Source: Ignatzschineria indica
GTDB taxonomy: Bacteria > Pseudomonadota > Gammaproteobacteria > Cardiobacteriales > Wohlfahrtiimonadaceae
Assembly: GCF_003121925.1 (NCBI RefSeq)
Contig: NZ_QEWR01000002.1
Coordinates: 558,001 to 622,000 of the forward strand
Direction: 5' to 3'
Length of the DNA: 64,000 nucleotides
This document shows, piece by piece, positions 17,485 through 26,144 of the stretch; within the stretch, counting starts at the first letter, position 1; each line of letters starts with the position of its first letter. Below the pieces are notes generated by a model. The model saw only the letters and a list, made by a program, of their open reading frames with translations. It ran no database searches and was not told the origin of the DNA. The translations under genes and the position numbers were made by a program.

Positions 17485-19785
17485 GTGCCCAAGACTAGAT
17501 ATCTACCCTCCAAACTTGCGATTGCATTAATGCTCTCGCTACCGGCCTTGTCTCTGGCCTCTACCCCTGTAGCTTGTCAGATCTCTCCACTTGCTCAACA
17601 TATTATGCCGCTCAATAAAGAAGCGACTCAAGAGCAGATTTTTGTAACGGCAAATGAAGGAAATCTCACTCCAACAAATGCCCATCTCTATGGAGATGTT
17701 GAGATACAACTGGGCAATGAGTGGTTAAGAAGTGATCAGTTTGATATGGATCGCGTCCATCAAGTGATCACATCAGAAGGGAAAGATGTCCGTTATGCAA
17801 CCCCAGATACAGTACTTGTTGGCGATCGCCTTATACATAATATCGATAAAAAAGAGACCTCGGTTACTGCAGCAACTTACTACTTGAAAGCTGGTACCAA
17901 TATACAAGGGCGTGCGACAAAGATAGATCACTTTGATAATCAACAGAAAACCCTCTTGAAAGATGCCACCTACTCTGCCTGCTCAGTCGATAATGAGATC
18001 TGGAAAATTGATGCAAAAGATATCGATATCAATCATGCTGCAGGACGCGCAAAAGCTTATGATGCTACTTTCGATGTTTTCGATATCCCGGTACTCTACA
18101 CTCCTTACATCTCATATCCGATCGATGGAAAAAGGCATAGTGGAATCCTCTTCCCTGAGTTTGAAATTAGTCGAAGCAGTGGAATCTCCCTCTTTCTACC
18201 CTACTATTTCAATATCGCTCCTAATATGGATGCGATATTAGCGCCGGGGATCATCACTAAAAGAGGCGCAGCGATAAAAGGTAATTTTCGTTACCTTAAT
18301 GAGTGGCAATATCTCACCCTTGAAGGAAGTTATCTCTTTCGAGATAAGCTCTACGATAATAAGAAGCGATGGTATCTCAAAGCGGAACAGCGCTCTCAAT
18401 TTAATAAAAACCTTTCCGGAAACATTCTCTTTCAAAATGTCTCTGATAAAGATTATATGAGTGATCTTGGAAAACAAAATGGCCTTTATGAAGAGGTAAC
18501 ATTAGAGCGCCATGCCGTCTTAAATTACCGAACCGATCACTGGACAACGCTTCTTCGTTTCCAAGATTTTGTTGTCACTGATCGAGAGATTGTTAAACGG
18601 AATCCATATGGTCGATTACCGCAGCTACTCTTCCAAGGCGGATGGAATCTGGGCAATCTCAATATCGATCTTCATGGGGAGCTCGTTCACTTTGCTGCTA
18701 AAAATGATCGCTTCTTAGGAGAAGATGCAAGACATCCCCGCGCGGCAACTCGTCTCGACCTAATGCCCACTATTAGCTATCGATTGGAAAATGCATGGGG
18801 GTTTATTGAGCCTGCGGCAAGATTTCGCTATACCCAATATCATCTCAATTATCATAATAAAAAGTATCAAGACGGAAATAAAACCAACTTCTCTCGTTCA
18901 ATGCCGATCTTAAGCCTTGATGCCGGCTTCTTTTTAGATAAAGAGATGCAACTAACTAATCTATTTGGTGGTGGTGATTTTACACAAACCTTTGAGCCTC
19001 GCCTCTTCTATCTCTATGCCCCCTATCGCAACCAGAGCCATATTCCTATCTTTGATACTTCAAGGATGGATTCAAACTTTGACAATCTCTTTAACTTTAA
19101 TGATTTCTATGGTGCTGATCGACAGAGTAATGCTAACCGACTCACAACGGCAGTTACAACGCGGCTCATTGAAGATAATAGTGGTTATGAGCGCTTCTTC
19201 CTCTCCCTAGGACAGACGCAATACTTCACTTCACCACGTATTACGCTCGGCGAGGATATTAAAAAAGGGGAAAATAAAATTCGTCGCTCTGCACTCACTG
19301 CAGAGACAGGGGTTGCCATTACCCGTGATCTCTATGCAAAAGCAAATCTCGACTGGTCAACTAACAATAAACAGGTGATCTACGGAACATTTGATCTCAA
19401 CTATCGCCCGGCTTCCGACAAAATATTCTCAATTAGTTATCGCTATAACCGCGCAGATTATGTTGAAGCAACAAAAACAGATCAGATCGATACCTCTTTC
19501 TACTGGAGCCTCAATAATAAATGGGCTATCGCCGGCCGCTACAACTATATCTTAAGCGAATCGAAGATGATCGATAGCCAATTAGGGGTTGAATTTCGAG
19601 ATTGTTGTGTCACTACGCGTGTTGCCGCTCGCTACTATCGCAATAATGTCTATGATGAACAAAAACAGTGGCGCGTCTATATTGAGTTTGATCTCAATGG
19701 CATCGGCAGTATCGGCCAAAATACCGATGGTTTATGGAAAGATAGCATCTCAGGCTATTCTTCACGACAAGGAAAATTTTTCTAA
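17485..19785 (+). CDS. lptD: LPS-assembly protein LptD
   Basis: Outer-membrane beta-barrel that, with lipoprotein LptE, inserts LPS into the outer leaflet. The 766-residue protein starts at GTG with a signal peptide (KLAIALMLSLPALSLAS, cleavage near residue 26). A periplasmic OstA/LptA-like jellyroll follows (about 50-190), then the barrel. The disulfide cysteines of the family are present: one near the mature N-terminus (VACQISPL), one in YSACSVDNEIW, and the adjacent pair in FRDCCVTTR. Length fits (E. coli 784). Upstream ribosome-binding signal is weak. surA, pdxA and rsmA, its usual neighbours, are absent; a terminator follows directly. Confidence 0.96.
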   Translation: MPKTRYLPSKLAIALMLSLPALSLASTPVACQISPLAQHIMPLNKEATQEQIFVTANEGNLTPTNAHLYGDVEIQLGNEWLRSDQFDMDRVHQVITSEGKDVRYATPDTVLVGDRLIHNIDKKETSVTAATYYLKAGTNIQGRATKIDHFDNQQKTLLKDATYSACSVDNEIWKIDAKDIDINHAAGRAKAYDATFDVFDIPVLYTPYISYPIDGKRHSGILFPEFEISRSSGISLFLPYYFNIAPNMDAILAPGIITKRGAAIKGNFRYLNEWQYLTLEGSYLFRDKLYDNKKRWYLKAEQRSQFNKNLSGNILFQNVSDKDYMSDLGKQNGLYEEVTLERHAVLNYRTDHWTTLLRFQDFVVTDREIVKRNPYGRLPQLLFQGGWNLGNLNIDLHGELVHFAAKNDRFLGEDARHPRAATRLDLMPTISYRLENAWGFIEPAARFRYTQYHLNYHNKKYQDGNKTNFSRSMPILSLDAGFFLDKEMQLTNLFGGGDFTQTFEPRLFYLYAPYRNQSHIPIFDTSRMDSNFDNLFNFNDFYGADRQSNANRLTTAVTTRLIEDNSGYERFFLSLGQTQYFTSPRITLGEDIKKGENKIRRSALTAETGVAITRDLYAKANLDWSTNNKQVIYGTFDLNYRPASDKIFSISYRYNRADYVEATKTDQIDTSFYWSLNNKWAIAGRYNYILSESKMIDSQLGVEFRDCCVTTRVAARYYRNNVYDEQKQWRVYIEFDLNGIGSIGQNTDGLWKDSISGYSSRQGKFF

Positions 19786-19827
19786 AGAAGAGACTCCCGC
19801 TTCACCTGACCTCTACAGAAAATGGCA

Positions 19828-19862
19828 GCTTGATAATTAATTTTTATCAAGCGCTTCTTTTT
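19828..19862 (+). terminator. Rho-independent terminator of lptD
   Basis: GCTTGATAA (19828-19836) pairs with TTATCAAGC (19844-19852), followed by GCTTCTTTTTT. It lies 43 bases after the lptD stop. Confidence 0.88.
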
Positions 19863-20015
19863 TCTCCTTTTTCTCCGCTCAATCTTGCAATTCATTAACA
19901 AATGATTACCCCAAATAAGGCTCTTTTAAAGTTTTCCCTCCTTATATCGTAAACCCACAAGCAATAATCGCTATTTAATATTTAAAAAAGGGTAGCCATA
20001 TGGGATAAAACGTGT

Positions 20016-20072
20016 AAAATTCCCCGAACCTCAAATATAAAGTGGGGATTTTATGAGAAGATTCTTTCTCAT
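20016..20072 (+). promoter_or_regulatory. Structured 5' leader of the puuP-like gene
   Basis: Two adjacent hairpins. The first pairs AAAAT-T-CCCC (20016-20025) with GGGGATTTT (20044-20052), one bulged base. The second pairs ATGAGAA (20053-20059) with TTCTCAT (20066-20072). The first stem would bury the GGGG that could serve as ribosome-binding site of a 25-codon frame starting at 20053. It matches no riboswitch class I know. Confidence 0.45.
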
Positions 20073-20130
20073 TTCGATACAAGGGGGCAATAATTCATCT
20101 GAATTAACGCGGCTAATTTATCTCTCTTAA
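20053..20130 (+). CDS. Possible 25-residue leader peptide before the puuP-like gene
   Basis: ATG at 20053, GGGG seven to ten bases upstream, stop TAA at 20128-20130, 33 bases before the transporter start. The peptide starts MRRFFLISIQGGNNSS and ends TRLIYLS. Two consecutive Arg codons follow the start. The position inside a hairpin-rich leader of a polyamine/amino-acid importer makes translational sensing plausible, but a chance frame of this size is also possible. Confidence 0.35.
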   Translation: MRRFFLISIQGGNNSSELTRLIYLS

Positions 20131-20163
20131 CATGCCATTAAGACGGCTGGGGGAAATAAACTT

Positions 20164-21570
20164 ATGTTATTAAATACGAAGGCGTTATCTCCTAACGCTA
20201 CGACTGCTTCATCCATCTCTTCTCCATCAAAACTGCAAAAAACCTTAGTATTATGGCAACTTGTCATGATCGGTCTTGCTTATATGCAACCGATGACAGT
20301 TTTCGATACTTTCGGAATTGTAAGCGATCAATCAGGCGGACATGTTCCAACAGCATATATCATCACCCTTGTGGCGATGATGTTTACAGCGATGAGCTAT
20401 GGCCAAATGGTAAAATATTACCCTTCTGCAGGATCGGCATATACCTATGCACAGAGATCTCTTAATCCTAATCTAGGATTTTTGATCGGCTGGTGTACGA
20501 TGCTCGATTATCTCTTTAATCCGATGATCAATATTCTGCTAGCAACCATCTACCTAAAGACTCTCATTAGTGCTGATATTAGTGTCTGGTTTTATGTTAT
20601 TCCATTAGCGATTGCAATGACTTATATCAACTACCGCGGTGTTGAATTGGTCGCAAATGTTAATACCTTAATTGTCTTCTGCCAATTGCTTCTGATCGGG
20701 ATCTTTATTGGATTGATTGTTAAGGGCTTAGCATTTGATGACATTGGTGCCGGCACACTCATGAGTACAGAACCTTTCTGGTCTGAAGATATGCAGATCG
20801 GCGCAGTTGCTGCGGGATCAGCTATTCTCTGCTTCTCATTCTTAGGATTTGATGGCTTAAGCTCTCTTTCAGAAGAGACTAAAGATGCCGCTAAAACAGT
20901 GCCAAGAGCGATTCTTCTAACCACCCTCGTGGGAGGAATTATCTTTATCTTCGTCACCTACTTTATGCAACTCTACTTTAAAAACTATACCTTTATCGAT
21001 CCTGAAGAGAGCCAACCGGAAGTATTACTCTATGTTGGTAAAAAGCTCTTTCAATCGATCGGTCTTTGGTTAGCGGTCCTTGCTGTCTGTGCATCAGGGA
21101 TTGCAGCGCATACAGGGGTATCGAGAATGATGTATGTTATGGGACGTGATGGTATCTTACCACCTAAGATCTTTGGCTATATCAATCCTAAATATAAAAC
21201 CCCATCAATTAATATCATTATTGTTGGTTTTATCTGTCTTTTTGCAGGATTCTTCGATCTTAGCTTTGCGCTTCACCTTGTTAACTTCGGGGCGTTGACA
21301 GCATTCTTCTTCGTTAATCTCTGCGTTGTCGTTCAATACTATATTCGCGACAATCAGCGTTACTCTGTGATGCATAATTTGAACTACCTTCTCTTCCCAA
21401 TGGCAGGAATGGCGTTTATTATCTATCTCTGGTTTAACCTTGAGTATACGGCACTAGTGATCGGAATTGTTTGGGGTATGATCGGTTTAGTCTATCTCTC
21501 ATTTGTCACAAAAGGCTTTACCCAATTCCCGAAAGAATTCTTAAGTCGTTCACGGACACCTGATGCTTAA
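20164..21570 (+). CDS. PuuP-like APC superfamily importer (putrescine/amino acid)
   Basis: APC-superfamily proton symporter, 468 residues with about 12 membrane helices. It resembles E. coli PuuP closely along its length: LWQLVMIGLAYMQPMTVFDT, AGSAYTYAQRSLNP, LDYLFNPMINILLA, SFLGFDGLSSLSEETKDA, SGIAAHTGVSRMMYVMGRD. Putrescine is therefore the best substrate guess; no puuABCD catabolic genes are nearby, so it may import polyamine or an amino acid for direct use. TGGGGG precedes the ATG by nine bases. The structured leader upstream suggests post-transcriptional control. Confidence 0.88.
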   Translation: MLLNTKALSPNATTASSISSPSKLQKTLVLWQLVMIGLAYMQPMTVFDTFGIVSDQSGGHVPTAYIITLVAMMFTAMSYGQMVKYYPSAGSAYTYAQRSLNPNLGFLIGWCTMLDYLFNPMINILLATIYLKTLISADISVWFYVIPLAIAMTYINYRGVELVANVNTLIVFCQLLLIGIFIGLIVKGLAFDDIGAGTLMSTEPFWSEDMQIGAVAAGSAILCFSFLGFDGLSSLSEETKDAAKTVPRAILLTTLVGGIIFIFVTYFMQLYFKNYTFIDPEESQPEVLLYVGKKLFQSIGLWLAVLAVCASGIAAHTGVSRMMYVMGRDGILPPKIFGYINPKYKTPSINIIIVGFICLFAGFFDLSFALHLVNFGALTAFFFVNLCVVVQYYIRDNQRYSVMHNLNYLLFPMAGMAFIIYLWFNLEYTALVIGIVWGMIGLVYLSFVTKGFTQFPKEFLSRSRTPDA

Positions 21571-21719
21571 AATCTGATCGACAAATCTGATCGACTAAAA
21601 AGTGATCAATTAAAAATCAGGTTGATGAAACATCACAAGTGAAAAAATAAGAAATAAAAAATAAGAAACAGTGGCAAAATAGTTAACGGTTGGAGAAGCG
21701 TTAACGCTACCACTTAAAG

Positions 21720-21760
21720 AGCCCTCTATAAACCAGCACGTTATAGAGGGCTTTCTCTAT
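21720..21760 (+). terminator. Rho-independent terminator of the puuP-like gene
   Basis: AGCCCTCTATAA (21720-21731) pairs perfectly with TTATAGAGGGCT (21741-21752), followed by a TTCTCT tract. A second, smaller inverted repeat, TTAACG...CGTTAA (about 21683-21703), precedes it. Confidence 0.9.
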
Positions 21761-21813
21761 CCTTCCCTTTTCGATACACTAATAACGTCACAGAGAGTAA
21801 TAGATAATATATT

Positions 21814-22149
21814 ATGCAAGACTTACAACGAATTCACCCCTTTGAACTTGTTCAATATGATGATCATCTTTGGGGCGTCTACTTCCCTGCCCAAGATCGC
21901 TTTGAGGTTTTTGATGACCTTGAGATAGAGGTGACCGGCTACACTTGGATCGATATTATAGAGTTTTATCTCGAACATGAATTGATAGAGCTCCAAGGCG
22001 CTTTTCGCTACGAACCAAATGAAGAGAGTTGTGAATTACAGGGCTCTTTTGAAAACATTAAAGCTTTTATCCTCAATTTCCGTCCACTCTACTTTAGTGA
22101 TAATGACCTCTCCCTCTTAATCGAGGAGATGCGTGAAGCATGGTATTAG
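21814..22149 (+). CDS. Uncharacterised acidic protein, 111 aa
   Basis: Not assigned to a family. A small, strongly acidic soluble protein rich in aromatic residues (HPFELVQYDDHLWGVYF, GYTWIDIIEFYLEHELIEL, RPLYFSDNDLSLLIEEMREAWY). It lacks a signal peptide or membrane helix. The size, acidity and pattern resemble small immunity-type proteins, but no toxin is adjacent and I do not claim that role. The gene stands alone between the puuP terminator and a yhbW-like gene. Confidence 0.7.
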   Translation: MQDLQRIHPFELVQYDDHLWGVYFPAQDRFEVFDDLEIEVTGYTWIDIIEFYLEHELIELQGAFRYEPNEESCELQGSFENIKAFILNFRPLYFSDNDLSLLIEEMREAWY

Positions 22150-22284
22150 AGAGCTAGAGGTGTTAAGAATCAAAGAGGCTAAGAAGGGAAAAGCGAGTGC
22201 TTAAATAATTGAATGACTACTTGAATGAATGATTGAATGATTGAATGAGTAGAAATTAACGAGGAGAAAGATAGGAGAATCGGT

Positions 22285-23277
22285 ATGAAATATTCCATTT
22301 TAGATTTAGCCAATATTAATCAAAAAGAGACTCCTCGAGATGCTTTTCATCGAGCTGCCGCACTTGCACAGCTTGGCGAGAAATCAGGATATACCCGTTT
22401 TTGGGTTGCCGAGCATCACAATATGGTTAATATCGCAAGCTCTGCTACAGCAGTATTAATCGGCTACCTTGCAAGTAAAACAGAGAAAATTCGTCTCGGG
22501 TCAGGGGGAATTATGCTCCCCAATCATGCGCCCTTAATGGTAGCAGAGGCTTTTGGCACCTTAGAGAGCCTCTACCCTAATAGAATCGACCTTGGAGTTG
22601 GGCGAGCTCCCGGCACTGATCCACAAACCGCTTATGCACTTCGTCGCGATCCTGCGCGCGCAGATCATTTCCCCCAAGAGGTTGTAGAACTGCTCAACTA
22701 CTTCCATCCTCAAGATAATCAGCGCATCAATGCCATTCCCGGCATGAATCTCTCCATTCCTGTTTGGATCTTAGGATCGAGCCTCTTTGGCGCACAATTA
22801 GCGGCACATTTAGGGCTCCCTTATGCTTTTGCCGCCCATTTTGCACCTACCCATATGAAAGAAGCGCTTGCACTCTACCGAGAACGCTTCCGCCCATCAG
22901 CATATCTTGATAAACCTTACGCTATGCTCTGTATGAATGCTGTTATTGCCGAGAGTAATGACGAGGCGGATTATCTCTTTACCACAATGGAGCAGAGTTT
23001 TACCCAATTGATTCGCGATGATCGCAAGTTAACCCCACCTCCTATTACCCGAGAGGAGATGGAGCGCTATTGGAATCCAATGGAGAAACGCCATGTCTCC
23101 TCGATGTTACGGATCTCTGCTGTTGGCGACCACAATCGTGCTAAAGAGATGATCGAATCATTACTCACTGAGATTGAAGTTGAAGAACTCATGTTTGCCG
23201 GCGTTATCTATGATCAAGAAAAGCGACTCGACTCTTTTCGTCGCTTAAGTGAAGTGATGCAATCTATCAAGCGCTAA
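22285..23277 (+). CDS. LLM class flavin-dependent oxidoreductase (YhbW-like)
   Basis: Luciferase-like monooxygenase fold (TIM barrel binding FMN), 330 residues. It follows E. coli YhbW through most of its length: [88 protein letters not shown]. The substrate of this subfamily is unknown. AGGAG lies upstream of the ATG. The preceding 60 bases contain repeated TTGAATGA words (about 22207-22247). It converges with dtd. Confidence 0.92.
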   Translation: MKYSILDLANINQKETPRDAFHRAAALAQLGEKSGYTRFWVAEHHNMVNIASSATAVLIGYLASKTEKIRLGSGGIMLPNHAPLMVAEAFGTLESLYPNRIDLGVGRAPGTDPQTAYALRRDPARADHFPQEVVELLNYFHPQDNQRINAIPGMNLSIPVWILGSSLFGAQLAAHLGLPYAFAAHFAPTHMKEALALYRERFRPSAYLDKPYAMLCMNAVIAESNDEADYLFTTMEQSFTQLIRDDRKLTPPPITREEMERYWNPMEKRHVSSMLRISAVGDHNRAKEMIESLLTEIEVEELMFAGVIYDQEKRLDSFRRLSEVMQSIKR

Positions 23278-23322
23278 TCGATACTGAACTCTCTTTTAAT
23301 CGGATTCTAATCTACGGATCTA

Positions 23323-23778
23323 TTATCGCGTCTCTAAGAGAAAGGTGACAGGTCCATCATTGATCAACGCAACCTGCATATCCGCACCAAATCGGCCAGT
23401 TGCTACTTGACCGGCACCGCTCTTCTCCATCAGCGATCTTGCAACAGAAACAGCATAATCAAAAAGCGCTTCTCCGAGCGCAGGTGCTGCGGCTGAGGTA
23501 AAACTTGGTCGCAAGCCCCGATCTGTATCGGCCGCTAAAGTAAATTGAGAGACTAAAAGAAGATCTCCTCCACGATCGATCAATGAAAGATTCATCTTTC
23601 CGGCATCATCACTAAAGATACGATACTTCATAGCTCGCTCAATCCCCTTCTTGACAATCTCCTCACTATCAAAAGGTTCTATCCCGACAAAGAGCAACAA
23701 CCCTTGATCAATAGCACCAACGACCTCTCCACCCACAGTTACAGATGCTTCTTTGACTCGTTGCAATAATAACTTCAT
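23323..23778 (-). CDS. dtd: D-aminoacyl-tRNA deacylase
   Basis: Hydrolyses D-amino acids (and glycine mischarged on tRNA-Ala) from tRNA; cytoplasmic homodimer. The 151 residues show both family signatures: the cross-subunit Gly-cisPro motif in NDGPVTFLLE and the SQFTLAADTDRGLRPSF segment. Length matches the family (145-150). GGAGGAGATAAG precedes the ATG. Confidence 0.96.
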   Translation of the reverse strand: MKLLLQRVKEASVTVGGEVVGAIDQGLLLFVGIEPFDSEEIVKKGIERAMKYRIFSDDAGKMNLSLIDRGGDLLLVSQFTLAADTDRGLRPSFTSAAAPALGEALFDYAVSVARSLMEKSGAGQVATGRFGADMQVALINDGPVTFLLETR

Positions 23779-23946
23779 CTTATCTCCTCCATTATCTCCA
23801 TGATTAATCCTCTCTGCACTTCAATCTGACCTTGATCCTAATCACTATAGTTACTATAGTCACTATAGTGCTATTAATGACACTATCCTCAATACGCCAT
23901 CTTCAATACGCTAAGCTATATTCACTGTGATACTCAAAGGACTCTT

Positions 23947-24555
23947 ATGATACACAATATTTCTCGTTTACAAGATATCCGCTACTGGATTTTTGATATG
24001 GATGGCACTCTCACTGTCGCAAAACATGATTTTGCCATGATACGAAAAGTTCTTGAGGTCGCTGATGATGAGGATATCTTAGATAATCTTGCAAAACTCC
24101 CCGAAGCAGATCGCTTAGCCAGAGAACGCTGGCTTGCAGAGTATGAACTTAAAGTAGCAAAAGCAACAAAGGCGGCTCATGGTGCCGCTGATCTTCTCGA
24201 TTACCTAGCAGAAAGATCGACCCATTTTGCAATCTTAACGCGCAATTTACATGCTCTTACAGAGATAACGCTCACAGCTGCCAATATTGCGCATCACTTC
24301 CCACCAGAGCTCATTATTGGACGCGATACCACAACTCCCAAGCCATCACCTGATGGTATTATAGCGCTTCTGACTCAATGGCAGATCGCACCAGAAGAAG
24401 CGCTAATTATTGGTGATCATGAGTATGATCTCGCTGCCGGGAAAAGTGCCGGAATCATAACTGTCTTGATCAACCAGAGAGAGAATATCTACCCAAAACT
24501 TGCAGACTACTACTTTCCAGACTGCTTAACGCTCCTCAATGCCCTACGCGCTTAA
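23947..24555 (+). CDS. HAD-IA family phosphatase-like hydrolase
   Basis: Haloacid-dehalogenase superfamily hydrolase, 202 residues. Motif I is FDMDGTLT (about 17-24), motif II lies in FAILTRNLHAL, motif III Lys in TPKPSPDGI, and motif IV in IIGDHEYDLAAGKSAG. The helical cap between motifs I and II (about 25-90) makes it subfamily IA, as in phosphoglycolate phosphatase. The substrate is not predictable. AAAGGA precedes the ATG. Confidence 0.85.
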   Translation: MIHNISRLQDIRYWIFDMDGTLTVAKHDFAMIRKVLEVADDEDILDNLAKLPEADRLARERWLAEYELKVAKATKAAHGAADLLDYLAERSTHFAILTRNLHALTEITLTAANIAHHFPPELIIGRDTTTPKPSPDGIIALLTQWQIAPEEALIIGDHEYDLAAGKSAGIITVLINQRENIYPKLADYYFPDCLTLLNALRA

Positions 24556-24756
24556 GCAATCCCCCTTCACACCCCAACCCGAGATTTCAACTGACAATCG
24601 CAACTCCCAGAATAGAGCACTCTTCACTACGCTTGATAGTCAAACAGTCTATTCAAAGATTTTAACGATATGCCGTTCGGAGAGATCCTAGAGAGTCTAA
24701 AATGATCATCTCCTCGGCTATACTCTCAATTCACCACTTAGGGAGGAGTCAGCGAA

Positions 24757-25197
24757 ATGTTAGTTGATAAGATTCTATTAGAGCAATTTCAAAAGGAGAT
24801 ACTTTCAAAAGGGGATGAGGCGACGCTACCCACTAATCTACCCCAAAACTGGCTCGATATTCTCTCCTTAGCGCTTGAAAAGATCCTCAATGCACCTGCC
24901 GCTAACTCATTAGTTCTACTATTACCGGAAGATATCCCCTCAAAATTGATCATTGCGGCAATTACTCCACTTTTAAAAGCAAAGGCAGAGATGAATTTTC
25001 CGATCACCTTAGAAGAGAAAGATAACCCCTTTCACACAAGACGAGAGCGCTACCCGATCACGAAAAAGATCTTAGAGAGCTATCGAATGGAATTGGCCTT
25101 TGAAGCGATCTCACGAACAATGGATATCGCCATTAATCCTGCCTCTATTGAGACGATTTTTACCAATAGAGAGGTTATTATTGAGCAGAAACATTAA
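24757..25197 (+). CDS. Uncharacterised protein, 146 aa
   Basis: No family recognised. A soluble alpha-helical protein, no signal or membrane helix. An excellent ribosome-binding site (AGGGAGGAG) argues it is real. It precedes coaX by about 100 bases on the same strand, the position often held by birA in other bacteria, but the sequence shows no biotin ligase motifs. Its hydrophobic segment NSLVLLLPEDIPSKLIIAAITPLL (described here only by position, about 46-69) is amphipathic rather than transmembrane. Confidence 0.72.
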   Translation: MLVDKILLEQFQKEILSKGDEATLPTNLPQNWLDILSLALEKILNAPAANSLVLLLPEDIPSKLIIAAITPLLKAKAEMNFPITLEEKDNPFHTRRERYPITKKILESYRMELAFEAISRTMDIAINPASIETIFTNREVIIEQKH

Positions 25198-25301
25198 AAA
25201 ACTTTATGCGCTTCCTTGCTGCTGAAGATGATCTTTAGGATGATTTCAATAAAAAAGCGGCTATAATGACAAGCTTTATCTCTGTAAATAGGCGTAAAAT
25301 C

Positions 25302-26129
25302 ATGAAGCTACTTTTAGTAGATATTGGCAATACCACAGCAGACTTTCGACTCTATGACGCTAAAGATGGCACTTTAACGCCCTTGATTCGCCCTCTTAGT
25401 CAAGATAGCGTTCTTAGCGATAGAGTAGCGATAAAGGATAAGCTCGATCAATTTCAGATCTCTTTTGATGCAGTGATCTATGTCTCTGTCGTCCCTGATC
25501 TGAATAATCTTATTCGCGCAATTGCTGATCTCTACCAGATCCCTGTCTACAGTCTACGCCATGATCTCCCGGTAGATTGGTCTCGCTTCTCCCTTAAAAA
25601 CATCCACCTTTTAGGGGCCGATTTTGTTGCAAACTTTTATGGAGTTGAAGCCACTTATCAATATCAAAATTGTGCCGTTGTCGCACTTGGCACTGCCACT
25701 ACTATCTTTGTGATCAAAGGGGGGCAATTTGTCGGAACAACGATCTCTCCTGGAATTCAATCGAGCCTTCAAGGACTTTTTGCGCAAGCAGCCCTTCTCT
25801 CTGAGATGGATTATGCCCTACAAGAGGGAACGCTTGGGTTTAACACCTTTGAATCGATTAGTATCGGCACTATTAATGGTCACTACCATATGATTATGGG
25901 GTTAATCGCTGAGATAAAGAAAGAGTACCCCATTGAGCATCTGATCTTTACCGGGGGTAATCTCCGTTACTATGAAGATGCTGCTTTCAGAGAGGAGATT
26001 ATCTTTGATGAGACCTTAATCTTTAAAGGATTGATCTATCTCTACCAGCAGTTGCAAAAAGAAGAGAGTGAATCACATAATCTGAATCTGCCTTTAGAAG
26101 CATCAGATCCCTCGAAGCAAGCGATTTAA
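25302..26129 (+). CDS. coaX: Type III pantothenate kinase
   Basis: Phosphorylates pantothenate, the first step of CoA synthesis, with an ASKHA fold and a requirement for a monovalent cation. 275 residues from the ATG at 25302, which begins MKLLLVDIGNTTADF (the phosphate-1 motif DIGNT). Further family features: LLGADFVANFYG (GxD region), VVALGTATTI, and FVGTTISPGIQSSL. The open frame extends upstream to 25266, but the added 12 residues are not family-like. It is followed 15 bases later by lpxK. Residues near the C-terminus are serine/acid rich and variable. Confidence 0.94.
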   Translation: MKLLLVDIGNTTADFRLYDAKDGTLTPLIRPLSQDSVLSDRVAIKDKLDQFQISFDAVIYVSVVPDLNNLIRAIADLYQIPVYSLRHDLPVDWSRFSLKNIHLLGADFVANFYGVEATYQYQNCAVVALGTATTIFVIKGGQFVGTTISPGIQSSLQGLFAQAALLSEMDYALQEGTLGFNTFESISIGTINGHYHMIMGLIAEIKKEYPIEHLIFTGGNLRYYEDAAFREEIIFDETLIFKGLIYLYQQLQKEESESHNLNLPLEASDPSKQAI

Positions 26130-26144
26130 AGAGGTCACCCACAG

